A DNA stretch of 64,000 bases from Aeromicrobium duanguangcaii (GCF_024508295.1 NZ_CP101990.1:2418001-2482000), one strand, 5' to 3'; shown: positions 6,262 to 15,557, numbered from the stretch's first letter. Translations and numbers: made by a program. The notes: a model not told the origin generated them from the sequence alone.

Positions 6262-8553
6262 TTACTTCTTGGCGATCTTCTTGTACGCGGAGTACCGGGC
6301 CACCGTGGTGTAGCCCGACTTGGTGGCGGTGATTCGCACGCGGATCTTCTTGCCGCGGTACTTCTTGGGCACCTTGTACGACGACTTCGTCGCACGGGCG
6401 ATCTTCTTCTTGCCGACGTACCACTGGTACCGGTAGGTGACCGGAGCCGGACGCCACGAGACCGAGGCGCGCAGCGTGCCCTTGGGGCGAGCCGTGCCGT
6501 AGACCCGGGGCGTGTTCGTCGTCAGCACGCCCCGAGCGACCGCGCCTGTGGCAGGGCTGGAGATGGTGAGCGGCGCGTAGCCCGTCCGCTCACCTCGCAC
6601 CTGGACCACGATGCGTTGGCCCACGGCATTCGGCGGCACCGTGAACATCGTCGAGGTGCCCTCCTGCGCGACGCGTCCACCCACCAACCAGGTGTAGCGG
6701 CGCGTGGCAGGGGAGACCGGGGTCCACCCCGTCGCGGCGGCCGTCAGACGTTGACCGACCCGCACAGTTCCGGCGACGGTGACCTGGCCGCCGGTGAACG
6801 AAGCACCGGTGATCCTGACCTTGGGGGTCGAGAACGATTTCGGGTTGTAGCCGGCCTTGATGCCCTTGACCACGGCATGCACGTCGGACCCGATGTAGCC
6901 CGAGGACGGGGTGAACGTGTTACGGGTCTGGCTGGGGATCTTCTCCCCGTCAGCGAACCACTCGTACTCGAACTTGTCCGTCAGCGGGCTCCAGGTGCCG
7001 GGGACTGCGGTGAGCGGCTTGCCCTGAACGCCGGATCCCTCGATTCGCGGGGACGAGGTGGACGTGAAGTCGAGGTTCGTGACCGCCACGGTGGGCGCGC
7101 TCTCGATGGTCATCGGGTCGAAGTTCAAGCGACGTGCCGTGACACGCACCCGGATGACCCTGCCCGCCTGCGCCGCGGTGACCTTGAACGTCTCGCCCGT
7201 TTCACCGGAGATCGGCTGACTGTCCGCCCACCACTGGTAGGAGTACGAGTCGGGGCGCGGCGAGAAGTTGCCGGTCGACGCGCTCAGCGTGTCATTGACC
7301 CGGATGTCCGACCGCGGCTTGGTGATCGTCGGCACGGCCGAGTTCACGAAGACCCCGTCCTGGATCGGCAGTGTGGGCATCCACTGGGCCGAGGCGGGGC
7401 TGGGGAACGTCTCCGAGCGGTAGCCGTCCTTCTTGCCCGTCACCACGGCCATCAGGCAGCGACCCTTCTCATCGAGGGTCGGCGCGAACGACTGGCGATC
7501 GGCGTCTTGGATCAGGTGCCAATTCTTCATGATCGGGTCGTTGCAGTTCGAGGACTCGATCCAGTACCGATACCAGCGGAAGCGCAGCTCCACACCACCC
7601 GGGTACCAACCGTTATCAGCGGCGTCGTATCGCTCGATCTGGGGCGTGTCGGGCTTGAGGTCGACCGTCAGGATGTTCTGGACTCCACGGTGGCCGACGA
7701 CGACGGCGGGCTGCAGCGGCATGAGGCCGGTCGCCGCCGACGACGACGTGCTGCACTTCGCCTTGCGCACACGATCGACCAACGCCACGGAGTCCAGCGA
7801 GTTGTTCCCCGCATCGGCGATCGACAGAGTGGCCGACCCGTCGGCCTGGATCGGCACCTCGAACGTCTCGACCGAAGTGAAGTGGTTGAAGGGGGTCACG
7901 TCGGGGATGAGCGGCACCGCCTGATCGTCGGGCTGACGCTCGAACTCCTGGTTGACGCCATGCCAGTACTTAATGGCATTGACGTTCATCGGCTTCGGCT
8001 CGAGGTAGCGCGAGTCGTTCGGACGCTCTTGGACGTACTGGCTGAAGTACCGGACGCCCGCGTGCATGGCGTACTCAGTCTCATCGCCGTCGCGCTTGAG
8101 CGAGATCGTGTCCCCCGGGACGGTCTCCGCATACGTGTGGACGCGCTCCTCGGTGCCCATGGCAACGTCGACCAGGAGGCAGTCGTTCGCACCGGCACTG
8201 GCCACGCCGAACGTCAGCGACACCTTGTCTGGGGCGTCGCTGTCAGGGTCGAAGTTCGTGGACGGCTGCAGGCCGGGAACGCTCATGTTGAACAGGTCGG
8301 CAGCCTGTCCCGTGGACAAGACGGCGTAGGAGCCGTTGCCCCCACGGCGAGGGAAGTCGTTGAACACACGGGTCTCCACGCCGAACCCCCGCGGATCCCC
8401 CGCCTGCGTCAGCGTGATGCCGGCGGGCAGGTCGAGTGCCGTGGCCAGGTCGGCATTGGTGACCGCGGCGGCGTGCGCAGGCGCGACGGCCACAGCGGCC
8501 AGCACCCCGCTCACGACGGCGCCGGCGGCGACCGGACTGATGAACCTACGCAT
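6262..8553 (-). CDS. Secreted choice-of-anchor-L / Ig-like repeat surface protein
   Basis: A 763-residue exported protein. A signal peptide (RRFISPVAAGAVVSGVL..., cleavage near AHA|A) is followed by a region of about 240 residues resembling choice-of-anchor L domains: LATALDLPAGITL near the start, a GSYAVLSTGQA segment, and the late FHFTSVETFEVP-like and ADAGNNSLDSVALV blocks. The rest is about five Ig-like repeats of roughly 95 residues, each with a W...Y.Y.W core and a VGQRIVVQV-like strand, ending in a lysine-rich tail (YSAYKKIAKK). No LPXTG or transmembrane anchor is seen. The ATG at 8553 is chosen because AGAGGGG lies 7 nt before it; an ATG at 8559 is possible. It begins 51 nt after tadC and may be the last gene of the Tad operon, acting as an adhesin. 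Confidence 0.7.
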   Translation of the reverse strand: MRRFISPVAAGAVVSGVLAAVAVAPAHAAAVTNADLATALDLPAGITLTQAGDPRGFGVETRVFNDFPRRGGNGSYAVLSTGQAADLFNMSVPGLQPSTNFDPDSDAPDKVSLTFGVASAGANDCLLVDVAMGTEERVHTYAETVPGDTISLKRDGDETEYAMHAGVRYFSQYVQERPNDSRYLEPKPMNVNAIKYWHGVNQEFERQPDDQAVPLIPDVTPFNHFTSVETFEVPIQADGSATLSIADAGNNSLDSVALVDRVRKAKCSTSSSAATGLMPLQPAVVVGHRGVQNILTVDLKPDTPQIERYDAADNGWYPGGVELRFRWYRYWIESSNCNDPIMKNWHLIQDADRQSFAPTLDEKGRCLMAVVTGKKDGYRSETFPSPASAQWMPTLPIQDGVFVNSAVPTITKPRSDIRVNDTLSASTGNFSPRPDSYSYQWWADSQPISGETGETFKVTAAQAGRVIRVRVTARRLNFDPMTIESAPTVAVTNLDFTSTSSPRIEGSGVQGKPLTAVPGTWSPLTDKFEYEWFADGEKIPSQTRNTFTPSSGYIGSDVHAVVKGIKAGYNPKSFSTPKVRITGASFTGGQVTVAGTVRVGQRLTAAATGWTPVSPATRRYTWLVGGRVAQEGTSTMFTVPPNAVGQRIVVQVRGERTGYAPLTISSPATGAVARGVLTTNTPRVYGTARPKGTLRASVSWRPAPVTYRYQWYVGKKKIARATKSSYKVPKKYRGKKIRVRITATKSGYTTVARYSAYKKIAKK

Positions 8554-8604
8554 GGACATTCCCCTCTGTATCCGAAACCGACGCCGGAGCAGCCCGGCGC
8601 CGGG

Positions 8605-9489
8605 TCATGCTCCCTTGAACTGCGCCATCGCGGCGATGACCGCCGGACCGATGACGATGATGAACAGCACCGGCAGGATCGTGCCCATGAGGGGCAGCAG
8701 CATCTTGACGGGAATCTGGTTGGCGACGCCCTCGGCGCGCAGGCGGCGGCCGATGCGCATCTCGTTCGCCTGGTCGCGGACGATGTCGGAGACCGGAACG
8801 CCGAACTCCTCGCCCTGCAGGATCGAGCGGACGAACTTGCGCAGCTCGTCGACGTCCGTGCGCTCCATCAGCGACTCGTAGGCCTCGCGACGCGGCAGGC
8901 CCAGACTGATGTCCTGGACCGTGCGCACGATCTCGTCGGAGAGCGGCCCCGTGCCGCTCTGCCCGGAGCGAGCCAGGGCGTTCTCGAAGCTGGTGCCCGA
9001 CTCGATCGAGATGGTGATCTGGTCCAGCAGGTCGGGCAGGGCGTACTGGATCTCCTCCTGGCGCCGCACCGCCTTGCCGTTGAGGATGATGTCCGGGGCG
9101 AAGTAGCCCATCAACGGGGCGAAGAACAGCATCATGACGCCGAGCATGCCGCCCTTGCTGGAGAAGATCATGATGCCCATGCCCATGCCGAGCGAGCCGA
9201 TGATGACCTTCTGCATGAGGATCTTGGCCACGCTCGATCCCTCGGGGCGTCCCGCGAGCATGTAGTTGCGCTCGGCCTTCGCGACGACGCCGGCGGGCGT
9301 CAACCGGTAGCCCAGGCCGCGCTTGGTGCTCGCGTGCAGGCTCTTCGAGGACCCCGCGACGACGATCTCGGACTCCGTCAGCTCACGCAGGCGAGCGGCC
9401 GCAGCGGACTCCTGCTTGCCGAAGATGCCGAGCGCCTTGAACAGCAGGCCGAGGGCGCCGAAGATCGCGATGATTCCGATGAGCAGCAT
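8605..9489 (-). CDS. tadC: Tad pilus inner-membrane platform protein TadC
   Basis: A 294-residue type II secretion F-domain protein. TadB and TadC form the inner-membrane platform on which the TadA ATPase drives pilin assembly. Two N-terminal hydrophobic segments, a cytoplasmic F domain (ALPDLLDQITISIESGTSF... to RQLRAEGVANQIPVKML-like block) and a C-terminal membrane segment (LFIIVIGPAVIAAMA) are visible. Its ATG overlaps the tadB stop as TAATG, so translation is coupled. Some longer frames extend upstream, but they run through tadB and are not credible. Confidence 0.9.
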   Translation of the reverse strand: MLLIGIIAIFGALGLLFKALGIFGKQESAAAARLRELTESEIVVAGSSKSLHASTKRGLGYRLTPAGVVAKAERNYMLAGRPEGSSVAKILMQKVIIGSLGMGMGIMIFSSKGGMLGVMMLFFAPLMGYFAPDIILNGKAVRRQEEIQYALPDLLDQITISIESGTSFENALARSGQSGTGPLSDEIVRTVQDISLGLPRREAYESLMERTDVDELRKFVRSILQGEEFGVPVSDIVRDQANEMRIGRRLRAEGVANQIPVKMLLPLMGTILPVLFIIVIGPAVIAAMAQFKGA

Positions 9490-10424
9490 TACAGTTTCAC
9501 CTTCGTGATCGAGCGGAGCCACAGCCCGCCCAGCGTGTAGAACACCAGGCTGATGATCATCAGGATCTTGCCGCTGCCGGTGTTGAACAGCGGCATCATG
9601 TACGGGCGGTTGATCAGCAGGAACATCAGGCCGACGCCGACGGGAAGGCCCATCAGGATCACCGCGGAGGCCTTGCCCTCGGCCGCGAGGGACTCGACCT
9701 TCATGCGCAGCTCGTTGCGCTGCGAGATCGTCTCGGTGACCCGGTCCAGGATCTCGCTCAACCGGCCGCCGGACTCGCGCTGGATGGCCACGGCCTCGGT
9801 GACCCAGAGGAAGTCGGCGCTGTCCATCCGCGCGGCGGTGTCCTTCATGCCGTCGATCAGGTCGCGGCCCAGACGGGTCTCGTTCACGATGCGCGCCAGT
9901 TCCTCGCCCATCGGCTCGTCCATCTCGGCGGCGACGCTGCCGAGCGCGTTCGGAACGTTCATGCCCGACTTCAGCGCCGAGCTGAACTGCGTCATCGTCT
10001 CGGACATCTGCAGCCCGAACTTGGCGCGACGACGCGAGGTCTTGACGCCGACGTACATCTTCACCAGGAACGGCGACGCCGCCAGCAGGATGATGGCGAA
10101 GAAGAAGGAGCCGGTCAGGGCCAGACCCGCCGCGAACGCGATGAACGCGATGAGCAGCGTCGTGGCCACCACCGAGGTGACGCTGGACTTGATGCCGGCC
10201 AGCGAGAGCTCGTCCTCGGTGAACGGCTTGAGACCGAAGGTCTTGAGGGCCCGGTCGATCGCGTCGTAGACCGGGGTCGACGTCTTGGTCCGCGCACCGT
10301 CGCCGGCCGCATCGGCCCGCATCTGCTCCGAGCGCAGATTGGCCAGATCCGGCTGCAGCATGACGTAGCCGAACGCCGCCACCGAGATCAGGATCGACGC
10401 GACGCCGATCGCCAGGAAGATCAC
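9489..10424 (-). CDS. tadB: Tad pilus inner-membrane platform protein TadB
   Basis: A 311-residue F-domain membrane protein. Hydrophobic segments lie at about 2-23, 88-125 and near the C-terminus. The F domain contains QMSETMTQFSSALKSGMNVPNALGSV and the conserved AVAIQRESGGRLSEIL stretch. It overlaps tadA by 4 nt upstream and tadC by 1 nt downstream, so the ATPase and both platform proteins are made from one coupled message. Confidence 0.92.
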   Translation of the reverse strand: MIFLAIGVASILISVAAFGYVMLQPDLANLRSEQMRADAAGDGARTKTSTPVYDAIDRALKTFGLKPFTEDELSLAGIKSSVTSVVATTLLIAFIAFAAGLALTGSFFFAIILLAASPFLVKMYVGVKTSRRRAKFGLQMSETMTQFSSALKSGMNVPNALGSVAAEMDEPMGEELARIVNETRLGRDLIDGMKDTAARMDSADFLWVTEAVAIQRESGGRLSEILDRVTETISQRNELRMKVESLAAEGKASAVILMGLPVGVGLMFLLINRPYMMPLFNTGSGKILMIISLVFYTLGGLWLRSITKVKL

Positions 10425-11782
10425 GAGAGGGACTCCTTGCGCAGGGTGAGCAGATGGGGCGGCACCTTGATGCCGCGCTCGTCCAGCAGATCGACCAGGT
10501 GGGCGCCGTCGCCGACGGCCTTGACGGTGCCGCGGGGGTGACCGTCCTCGTCATAACCGGCGCCGAAGTCGAAGCGGTACAGGTCGCGCAGCACGGGCTC
10601 GTCGTCCTTGATGCCGACCAGCTCGGTCACGTAGGTGATCCGGCGGGAGCCGTCACGCAGTCGCGAGATCTGCACGATCATGTCGACCGCGGACCCGATC
10701 TGCTCGCGGATGGCGCGCAGCGGCAGGTCCATGCCGGCCATCAGCACCAGCGTCTCCAGTCGGGCGATGCAGTCCCGCGGCGAGTTGGCGTGGAGCGTCG
10801 AGATCGAGCCGTCGTGGCCCGTGTTCATGGCCTGCAGCATGTCGAGCGCCTCGCCGGAACGGCACTCGCCGATGACGACGCGATCGGGACGCATACGCAG
10901 CGAGTTCTTGACCAGGTCGCGGATCGTGACCTCGCCGCGGCCCTCGATGTTGGCCGGGCGGGCCTCGAGCTGGACGACGTGCGCCTGCTGCAGCTTGAGC
11001 TCGATCGCGTCCTCGATGGTCACGATGCGCTCGTCCTCGGGGATGAACGAGGACAGGACGTTCAGCAGCGTCGTCTTTCCGGTGCCGGTACCGCCGGACA
11101 CGAGGATGTTGAGCCGGCCGCGCACGCACAGCTCCAGCAGCTCGGCCAGCTCCGGGCTCATCGAGCCGTAGTTGATCAGGTCCTGGATGCTCAGCGCCTT
11201 CTTGGCGAACTTACGGATCGTCAGCGAGGAGCCGCGGACCGCGAGCGGAGGGATGACGGCGTTGACACGCGAGCCGTCAGTCAGGCGGGCGTCGACCAGC
11301 GGCGAGGACTCGTCGATGCGACGGCCGACCTTGCCGACGATGCGCTCGATGACGCGGCGCAGCTGGTCCTCCGAGCTGAAGGACTCGTCCGCGAGGGTCA
11401 GCTTGCCCTTGCGCTCGACGAAGATCTGCGAGGGGTGGTTGACCATGATCTCGCTGATGTCGTCGTCATCGAGGAGCCGCTGGATCGGGCCGAGCCCGAG
11501 GGCGTCGTCCTCGATCTCGCGCATCAGCTGGGCGCGTTCCGAGGCGCCGAGCTGGACGTGCTCCTCCTGCAGGATGACCTCGAGCTCGGCGCGCACGAAG
11601 TCGCGCAGCTGGATGTCGGTCAGCGAGGCGTCGTTGATGCGCGAGCCGATGCGTCGGAACAGGGACTCGACGGATCTCTTCTTGAGGTCGTCGAGGACCG
11701 CCGAGCGCTGCAGGACGGTCGTGGGCCGCGCGTGGGCGTCGCCCACCTTCTCGGCGGCCAGCAGCCGGTCGGTGATGCTCAT
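10421..11782 (-). CDS. tadA: Tad pilus assembly ATPase TadA (CpaF family)
   Basis: A 453-residue hexameric secretion ATPase that powers Flp pilus extension and retraction. The Walker A motif GGTGTGKTT is at residues 230-238, with an Asp box (IVTIEDAIEL), Walker B (RPDRVVIGECR) and His box (STLHANSPRDC) following in the usual order. The N-terminal domain (1-150) carries the LGLGPIQRLL and ISEIMVNHPSQIFVERKG motifs of CpaF proteins. It overlaps cpaE upstream and tadB downstream by 4 nt each. Confidence 0.95.
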   Translation of the reverse strand: MSITDRLLAAEKVGDAHARPTTVLQRSAVLDDLKKRSVESLFRRIGSRINDASLTDIQLRDFVRAELEVILQEEHVQLGASERAQLMREIEDDALGLGPIQRLLDDDDISEIMVNHPSQIFVERKGKLTLADESFSSEDQLRRVIERIVGKVGRRIDESSPLVDARLTDGSRVNAVIPPLAVRGSSLTIRKFAKKALSIQDLINYGSMSPELAELLELCVRGRLNILVSGGTGTGKTTLLNVLSSFIPEDERIVTIEDAIELKLQQAHVVQLEARPANIEGRGEVTIRDLVKNSLRMRPDRVVIGECRSGEALDMLQAMNTGHDGSISTLHANSPRDCIARLETLVLMAGMDLPLRAIREQIGSAVDMIVQISRLRDGSRRITYVTELVGIKDDEPVLRDLYRFDFGAGYDEDGHPRGTVKAVGDGAHLVDLLDERGIKVPPHLLTLRKESLS

Positions 11783-12984
11783 TCGTCCCTCCTGAACAAT
11801 CCACCCTTGCGGCGCGTGGTCTCGCCACGCAGCTTCGCCACGATGGCGTCGACCGCGCTGGAGAGCTCAGCCGATCGCTTGGCCTGCGCCAGCGGCCGGC
11901 CGGTGTTGACCGACAGCGCGATGTCGACCGATCGGGCGATCGAGACATCGACCGGCATCTGCATCGCCTGGGCGATGTCGTCGATCTCCAGGCCCGTTCC
12001 GGACTCGGTCATGTTCACGACCAGGTGACGGTTGCGCGGCAGCAGGTCGATCCGGTCGAGCAGGTCGGCGGCACGGCGCAGCGCCTTGACGCTCGACACG
12101 TCCATCGTGGTCACCATGATCACGTCGGTGGCGACCTCGAGGGCTGCCATCGTCTCGTCCGTCAGACCCGACCCGGTGTCGACGACGACAAAGGCGTAGT
12201 CGTCCGACAGCTGGCGCAGCAGGTCGCTCTCCTGGACCGGCGAGATCTTCTCCAGCGCGGCCGGCGACTCGGAGGCGGCCAGCACCAGCAGCTTCTCGTC
12301 GAACGCGTTCAGCAGGCCCTTGACCACCAGCGGCGGGTGCACCGAGTGCTCGGTGAACGCGTCCTCGAGCGTGTGCTGGGCGTTGATGTTCAGCACGCTG
12401 GCGACGTCGCCGAACTGGGAGTCGAAGTCGATGATCACGGTGTCGAGCGGCGTGCGCCGCGAGAGGGCGATCGCCAGGTTGGTCGAGATGGTGGTCTTGC
12501 CGACGCCCCCCTTGGGCGAGAGCACCACCACGACGCGGTGCTCCTCCGGATCGACGCGCCTGACCGGCGCCACGGGGGCGGCCGGGACGGCGACTCGCGG
12601 CCGCTGCTCCTCGACCCCGGGCATCGCCGAGCCGACGTGACGGGCCAGCAGTCGCTCGATCTCGAGATCGGACGACAGCGCCGAGACCGACTCGACGACG
12701 CCGGACTGTCGCTGCTCGGTCGAGAGCGGCTCGGGCTGCTCCCTGACCAGGACGACCGGCACGTTCAGCTGGTGGTCGTGCACGATGTCGGCCAGCTCCA
12801 TCGACTGGTCGTCGTCGACGTCCTCGCAGATGACCACGAGGTCGATCGCACGCATCGTCCCGAGCATGGAGTTCAGGGCGTGTTCGGTGAAGGTGGGCTT
12901 GAGGCCCACGACCTGACGGTCCGCGACGCGCCGGAGCCTACCCGCGAAGGGGCTGGACTCGGTGATGACGACGATGATGCTCAT
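11779..12984 (-). CDS. cpaE: CpaE/TadZ-like pilus localisation ATPase
   Basis: A 401-residue protein with an N-terminal receiver-like domain (1-115) that has an atypical acidic pocket and lacks a clear phosphorylatable aspartate, then a MinD/ParA-type ATPase domain. The deviant Walker A is KGGVGKTT (158-165), with IIDFDSQFGD as the A' motif and VVVDTGSG as Walker B. TadZ/CpaE proteins mark the pole or site of Tad pilus assembly. A charged tail (RRKGGLFRRDE) ends the protein. It overlaps cpaB and tadA by 4 nt each. Confidence 0.88.
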   Translation of the reverse strand: MSIIVVITESSPFAGRLRRVADRQVVGLKPTFTEHALNSMLGTMRAIDLVVICEDVDDDQSMELADIVHDHQLNVPVVLVREQPEPLSTEQRQSGVVESVSALSSDLEIERLLARHVGSAMPGVEEQRPRVAVPAAPVAPVRRVDPEEHRVVVVLSPKGGVGKTTISTNLAIALSRRTPLDTVIIDFDSQFGDVASVLNINAQHTLEDAFTEHSVHPPLVVKGLLNAFDEKLLVLAASESPAALEKISPVQESDLLRQLSDDYAFVVVDTGSGLTDETMAALEVATDVIMVTTMDVSSVKALRRAADLLDRIDLLPRNRHLVVNMTESGTGLEIDDIAQAMQMPVDVSIARSVDIALSVNTGRPLAQAKRSAELSSAVDAIVAKLRGETTRRKGGLFRRDE

Positions 12985-13655
12985 TTCACAACGTTCCCCA
13001 CATCCACGGCCGACGCACCATCACGGTTGGTCTCGTCGTTCTGGACGGTCAGACGGACCTGCCCGAACTGTGCGGCGGCGGCCACCTGCGTGGCCTGGGC
13101 GGTGGTCACGGCCAGCGTGACGACCATGGAACCGTCCTCATGGGACTTGACGTTCGTCACCGGGACGTTCTGCGCGAACATCCGGCTTCGCTTGTCTTCA
13201 CCCTTCTCGACGGTCGCGATCATGCCGACCTTGGCGCCTTCTTCGATGAGCTCGCCGACACCGGCTGCGGCGTCCAGCGTCAGGGCGATCTCCTGCAGGC
13301 CCTTCGGCACGTTCCCCTTGGCGGCTGCCTTGGCGCCCTCCTTCGCGAAACGCGAATCGAGCAGCTGCTCGCCCTCGACCAGTGGCACGGTCGTCTTGAG
13401 ACCCTCGATGTCCGCAAGATCGGTGACCGCACCCTTGGCGATGGCCGCCGCCGGCAGACTCACCAGCTCCACGCTGTCGCTCACCTTCGCCGCGTCTTCA
13501 TTGGCACCGACGTCCTTCGCGACCCGGTAGACCTGCACCATCTCAGCACCCTCGAAGGCATCGCTCTTGGCCTTCGCCGCATAGACGACGACAGCACTGA
13601 TACCGACGATCGCCAGCACGGCGGCAGCGATGGCGGCGATCACGCGAGAGTTCAT
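12981..13655 (-). CDS. cpaB: CpaB/RcpC-like Flp pilus assembly protein
   Basis: A 224-residue membrane-anchored protein with one N-terminal transmembrane helix (IAAIAAAVLAIVGISAVVVYAA) and a periplasm-like SAF/CpaB region: VAKDVGANEDAAKV, VSLPAAAIAKGAV and a VEGEQLLDSRF block match the SAF fold, and a second beta-rich half (EIALTLDAAAGVGELI) follows. In diderms RcpC works with the secretin; monoderm homologues have no secretin and their role is less clear. It overlaps cpaE by 4 nt and starts 34 nt after tadG. Confidence 0.8.
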   Translation of the reverse strand: MNSRVIAAIAAAVLAIVGISAVVVYAAKAKSDAFEGAEMVQVYRVAKDVGANEDAAKVSDSVELVSLPAAAIAKGAVTDLADIEGLKTTVPLVEGEQLLDSRFAKEGAKAAAKGNVPKGLQEIALTLDAAAGVGELIEEGAKVGMIATVEKGEDKRSRMFAQNVPVTNVKSHEDGSMVVTLAVTTAQATQVAAAAQFGQVRLTVQNDETNRDGASAVDVGNVVK

Positions 13656-13689
13656 GAACCGAGTCCTTCGAGATAGCGGGGGGAGTGAA

Positions 13690-14877
13690 TTAGTCGACGA
13701 GCTTGACGTTGGTGAGGCCGAGGTTGGGAGCGTCGCCGCTCAGCCCCGAGCCGGTGTTGTGGTAGAAGGACCCGTACTGGGTGAAGCCGTTGAAGAGGGC
13801 ACCTTCGGACGAGCGGACGAACTGTCCACGGACACCGGTGCAACCGCCGCCGATGGTGGCGAAGTTGAACTTCATGTCGCAGTTGTTCGTGTAGTTCAGC
13901 GACGAGAAGCTGGGCTGCACGCCGAAGTACAGGAACGGGTAGTTGACCCACTTGTCGACCTTGAACGGCGCGAACCCCAAGATGACCAGGCGGCTGGTGT
14001 ACGTCACCCCGGTCCAGAGGATCGGCTTCTTCTCGACGGCGTAGATCGGCATCATGACGACGGAGCCGTTGCCGACCCCGTTGAGCTTGGCCTCCATGCA
14101 GGTGTCGACCGTGATGAGCGACCAGTCGTCCAGCATGTTGCGGTAGACGTCCCACAGGTTGGCGCTGAAGTCGCAGTTCGTGTTGACGCCCGGGAAGACC
14201 GAGCGCGTGAAGTACATCGCCTGTCCGACGGACCCGTAGCCCGAGGCCGAGCCGCGCTTCGAATAGACGGTCGCGGTGGTCGCACCGGTGCCGGGGCAGC
14301 TGGTCTCGGACGTGCTGTACCGCGCCCAGATGTAGGTGCGCATCGCGCCGGGCGCGGTGGCCGAGCCGGGCTGGGCGGCCAGCCAGTCGCAGTACGGCAG
14401 CCCCATCGGGATGAGCTTCGTGCCCACGAGCGGAACCGTGTTCCAGGTGGCGGTCGCCTCGGAGCGGACGGTGCTGGAGGAGTCCCCCAGGACCTTCGCG
14501 AAGGTGTGGTTGACGTTCTTCGAGACGCGGACGGTCACCTTGCCGTCGTCGTAGACGGGGTTCCTGGGGACGCCGTTCTTCAGCGTCTCCACGTTGGCGG
14601 TGGGGCCGGCGTTCTGCTGTCCGTAGAACGTGGCGGTACTGGGCAGACATGTGGGCTTCTTCAGCGCACAGTCGGTGGCCAGCGCGAGAACGGCCTGATC
14701 GGCGGCGTTCTGCACCTCGGCCTTCTCGCTCGAGGCGACAGCGAAGTCGATGGAGACCGCGGCCATGCCCAGAAGCACGACCATCGAGAGCGTCACCAGG
14801 ACGATCGTGGCGCCGCGTTCGCTCTTGCGCAGGCCGAAGCGACGCTTCCTCGTGCGAGTGGTGGATGTCAGGCGCAC
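13690..14877 (-). CDS. tadG: TadG-like pseudopilin / Flp pilus assembly protein
   Basis: A 395-residue exported protein. The N-terminus is basic and followed by a prepilin-like junction (KSERGATIVLVTLSMVVLLGM) in which G is followed by ATIVL; the Glu at +5 of pilins is absent, as is usual in TadG. The long C-terminal part is extracellular, has many paired cysteines (for example LATDCALKKPTC and TNNCDMKF...GGGC) and is rich in Tyr, Trp and Gly. The start is the GTG at 14877, preceded by GAGGGAAGGG; it overlaps the tadE stop by 10 nt. Confidence 0.78.
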   Translation of the reverse strand: MRLTSTTRTRKRRFGLRKSERGATIVLVTLSMVVLLGMAAVSIDFAVASSEKAEVQNAADQAVLALATDCALKKPTCLPSTATFYGQQNAGPTANVETLKNGVPRNPVYDDGKVTVRVSKNVNHTFAKVLGDSSSTVRSEATATWNTVPLVGTKLIPMGLPYCDWLAAQPGSATAPGAMRTYIWARYSTSETSCPGTGATTATVYSKRGSASGYGSVGQAMYFTRSVFPGVNTNCDFSANLWDVYRNMLDDWSLITVDTCMEAKLNGVGNGSVVMMPIYAVEKKPILWTGVTYTSRLVILGFAPFKVDKWVNYPFLYFGVQPSFSSLNYTNNCDMKFNFATIGGGCTGVRGQFVRSSEGALFNGFTQYGSFYHNTGSGLSGDAPNLGLTNVKLVD

Positions 14878-15257
14878 TGGGCCACGCCCTTCCCTCGGTA
14901 GGTGAAGCTGGCGCCGAACAGACCCGTGTAGGTCGATCGGACGACGGTGGCCGTCACGGTCACGGCACGACCGCTGTTGGCGGCATTGCAGTCAATCGAC
15001 TTGGTGATCGAGGCCGTGGGGGCCAGGCCCAGCACGTTGGCCCGAGCCGCATCCCAACTACGGTCGATCGCGTAGTTGCGTGCCGCGATCTGCGTCGCGT
15101 TGTTCAGCTGGGTCCGGTAGTTGAAGGCCATGCCGAACTCGACGATGCCGATGATGATGGTCATCAGGATCGGGACGACGAGTGCGAACTCCACGGCAGC
15201 AACACCGCGCTCGCGCCCTCGGCGCGAACGTCGTGTCCAAGTCGTGAAGTGCGTCAT
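14868..15257 (-). CDS. tadE: TadE-like pseudopilin
   Basis: A 129-residue minor pilin. The cleavage motif is RERG|VAAVEFALVV, with the conserved Glu at +5 and a hydrophobic helix to about residue 42. Two cysteines in the C-terminal part (IDCNAAN and VAQCA) may form a disulfide, which fits the nearby VKOR. The ATG at 15257 is preferred over the adjacent GTG at 15260, because GGGAGGAG then lies at a normal distance of 5 nt. Confidence 0.85.
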   Translation of the reverse strand: MTHFTTWTRRSRRGRERGVAAVEFALVVPILMTIIIGIVEFGMAFNYRTQLNNATQIAARNYAIDRSWDAARANVLGLAPTASITKSIDCNAANSGRAVTVTATVVRSTYTGLFGASFTYRGKGVAQCA

Positions 15258-15310
15258 CACGTCTCCTCCCTCAAGGACGTCATGGGGTGGGGCGTCGTTG
15301 CCCCGGGGAT

Positions 15311-15347
15311 GGGTGTGCCGCGCCGCGATTCGCGACGCGGCACACCC
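15311..15347 (-). other. Stable hairpin between the major pilin gene and tadE
   Basis: A 12-bp perfect stem (GGGTGTGCCGCG and its complement), one mismatch, then CGCG-ATT-CGCG. It has no U-tract. Located 28 nt downstream of the flp1 stop, it could be an attenuator or 3' end stabiliser that lets pilin mRNA exceed that of the assembly genes. Confidence 0.6.
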
Positions 15348-15374
15348 GGGTCGGTTCGTGAGAACCGGCGTGGA

Positions 15375-15557
15375 TCAGAGGCCGAGCTGTCCGCCCAGGC
15401 CGTTCCAGAAGCCGGTGAGCTCGCCACCGAAGACGGAGATGGCGCCGACGATCGCGACGGCGATGCCGGCGATGATCAGCGCGTACTCGGTCGCGGTCGC
15501 GCCCTTCTCGTCACGGTCGGCGGTGAAAGCGGTCAGGAAGTTGATGATCTGCAGCAT
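15375..15557 (-). CDS. flp: Flp-type type IVb pilin
   Basis: A 60-residue pilin subunit. The prepilin site EKG|ATATEYALIIAGIAVAIVG has Glu at +5 and Tyr at +6, the Flp signature, followed by one hydrophobic helix and a short Gly-rich tail (GGELTGFWNGLGGQLGL). GAGGAG lies 8 nt before the ATG. It is the first large-copy product of the operon and the likely filament subunit. The 230 bp upstream (15558-15787) are comparatively AT-rich around 15590-15690 and probably contain the promoter; no unambiguous -35/-10 pair was chosen. Confidence 0.92.
   Translation of the reverse strand: MLQIINFLTAFTADRDEKGATATEYALIIAGIAVAIVGAISVFGGELTGFWNGLGGQLGL

Noticed and set aside
6253..9540. A 1,095-codon open frame on plus, opposite tadC and the surface protein
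   Set aside because: It has biased R/G/D/V composition typical of antisense frames in GC-rich DNA and crosses two well-supported genes.
9489..10554. A 649-residue TadC starting far upstream
   Set aside because: The upstream part reads tadB DNA in another frame; the TAATG junction gives a normal-length TadC.
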